From Streptomyces sp. NBC_01707 (GTDB taxonomy: Bacteria; Actinomycetota; Actinomycetes; Streptomycetales; Streptomycetaceae), in contig NZ_CP109190.1 in assembly GCF_041438805.1 (NCBI RefSeq), positions 5,270,001 to 5,334,000 of the forward strand: a stretch of 64,000 bases of DNA, read 5' to 3'. The notes beneath the pieces are model-generated. The model saw only the letters and a list, made by a program, of their open reading frames with translations, was not told the origin of the DNA and did no database searches. The position numbers and the translations under genes were made by a program. Position 1 is the first letter of the stretch, and every line of letters starts with the position of its first letter. This document shows, piece after piece, positions 63,575 to 64,000 of the stretch.

Positions 63575-64000
63575 TCACTTCCAGACGGCGGTGACGTCCC
63601 GGGTCTCGATATGCATGCCCAGGGGCACCCGCCAGGCGTCCACGCAGACGGTGTACGTCTTCTTCCGTGCCGCTCCCGCGTCGATCGGCGCGGGCAGCGG
63701 CGCTGTCGATTCGATGGTCGCCCAGTCGATTCCCAGCGCGCCGATGATGTGTGTGGCGAAGGTGGCCGTTCCCGAGCGGACCGGTGAACCACCGGTATTG
63801 CGGAACTCGACGGTCACCTTTTCGCACCAGCGGTCATCGGCCGCCGCCCGCTCGGGTGCGCTCAGCGTCAGTACGGCGGGCCCTGCGGATGCGGTGGGCC
63901 CCGGTGCGGACGGTGGGCCGGAGGTGCCCTGCGAGGCGCTTCCCGTGCCACCGGTGCCGTCGGCGCTTCCCGCACCTCCGGCGCCACCGCTGCTCGAGCT
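63575..64000 (-). CDS. Probable exported protein, C-terminal part (cut by window end)
   Basis: The frame is open to the window end, giving 141 residues before the TGA. The visible N-terminal part is a Gly/Ser/Pro-rich linker. The C-terminal 100 residues form a beta-rich domain (LTLSAPERAAADDRWCEKVTVEFRN then TATFATHIIGALGIDW and KKTYTVCVDAWRVPLG) with two Cys that could form a disulfide. The layout suggests a membrane-anchored or secreted protein, but the signal lies outside the window. No family is recognised. Confidence 0.75.
   Translation of the reverse strand, partial: SSSSGGAGGAGSADGTGGTGSASQGTSGPPSAPGPTASAGPAVLTLSAPERAAADDRWCEKVTVEFRNTGGSPVRSGTATFATHIIGALGIDWATIESTAPLPAPIDAGAARKKTYTVCVDAWRVPLGMHIETRDVTAVWK

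Overview
The window is high-GC actinobacterial DNA, and gene content and order fit the central core of a Streptomyces chromosome. It has PCu(A)C/Sco copper chaperones beside a Tat-exported DyP peroxidase, a bifunctional primase/polymerase-like family, a subtilisin-inhibitor-type (SSI) protein, SpoIIE-type phosphatases, lone anti-sigma-like ATPases, GTG starts and almost no TTA codons. From memory the order resembles the S. coelicolor SCO3958-SCO4026 interval, about 100 kb from oriC. I could not check this.

Layout. 1-2200: the end of an ABC transporter (ATPase plus permease) and a frameshifted regulator-like pseudogene. 2474-6300: tRNA-Ser, a HAD phosphatase, serS and pheA. A cluster of DnaA boxes lies between serS and pheA. 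6328-12574 (minus strand): a copper-handling cluster encoding a DyP peroxidase, a CopC-CopD fusion, a PCu(A)C chaperone, Sco, a YcnI-like protein and an unassigned membrane protein. 12803-21580: two lone HATPase proteins, aminopeptidase P, a GAF/PP2C protein with a substituted metal-site Asp, a degenerate primase-polymerase relative, a decaying secreted-protein gene, a SEC-C protein and a glycerophosphodiesterase. 21803-25084: a membrane HtrA-type protease, tRNA-Ser, a primase-polymerase protein and a small secreted protein.

25290-30153 is a tightly coupled five-gene operon (two acyl-CoA dehydrogenases, MaoC-DUF35, MaoC, thiolase-like lipid-transfer protein). It has the architecture of the mycobacterial igr cholesterol side-chain operon. 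It sits behind a palindromic operator and carries the only in-frame TTA (bldA-type) codon I found in the window. Then follow a SigE-type sigma factor, an NTF2-like protein, an acyl-CoA ligase with its own palindromes, a 1355-residue PAS/pseudo-kinase/receiver protein and an SSI-type inhibitor.

38479-46112 is accessory: tRNA-Ser and tRNA-Arg, a truncated and frameshifted tyrosine integrase abutting a truncated GntR gene (a deletion scar of an integrative element), a GNAT enzyme, a lipoprotein-like protein without signal peptide, a GAF-PAS-GAF-PP2C phosphatase, and an ECF41-type sigma factor with an FAD oxidoreductase.

46256-64000 returns to chromosome-like content: a DUF2797 protein, an amidohydrolase, a response regulator and kinase, a GT2-GtrA and GT39 pair, a secreted EEP-family hydrolase, an MFS pump with a TetR regulator, and a minus-strand group with a MarR regulator, an MFS protein fused to three carboxypeptidase-regulatory-like domains, a YceI protein sharing that domain type, a PPOX protein and a 2-hydroxyacid dehydrogenase. 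A small membrane protein and a truncated secreted protein end the window. No CRISPR array, rRNA or intact insertion sequence was seen.
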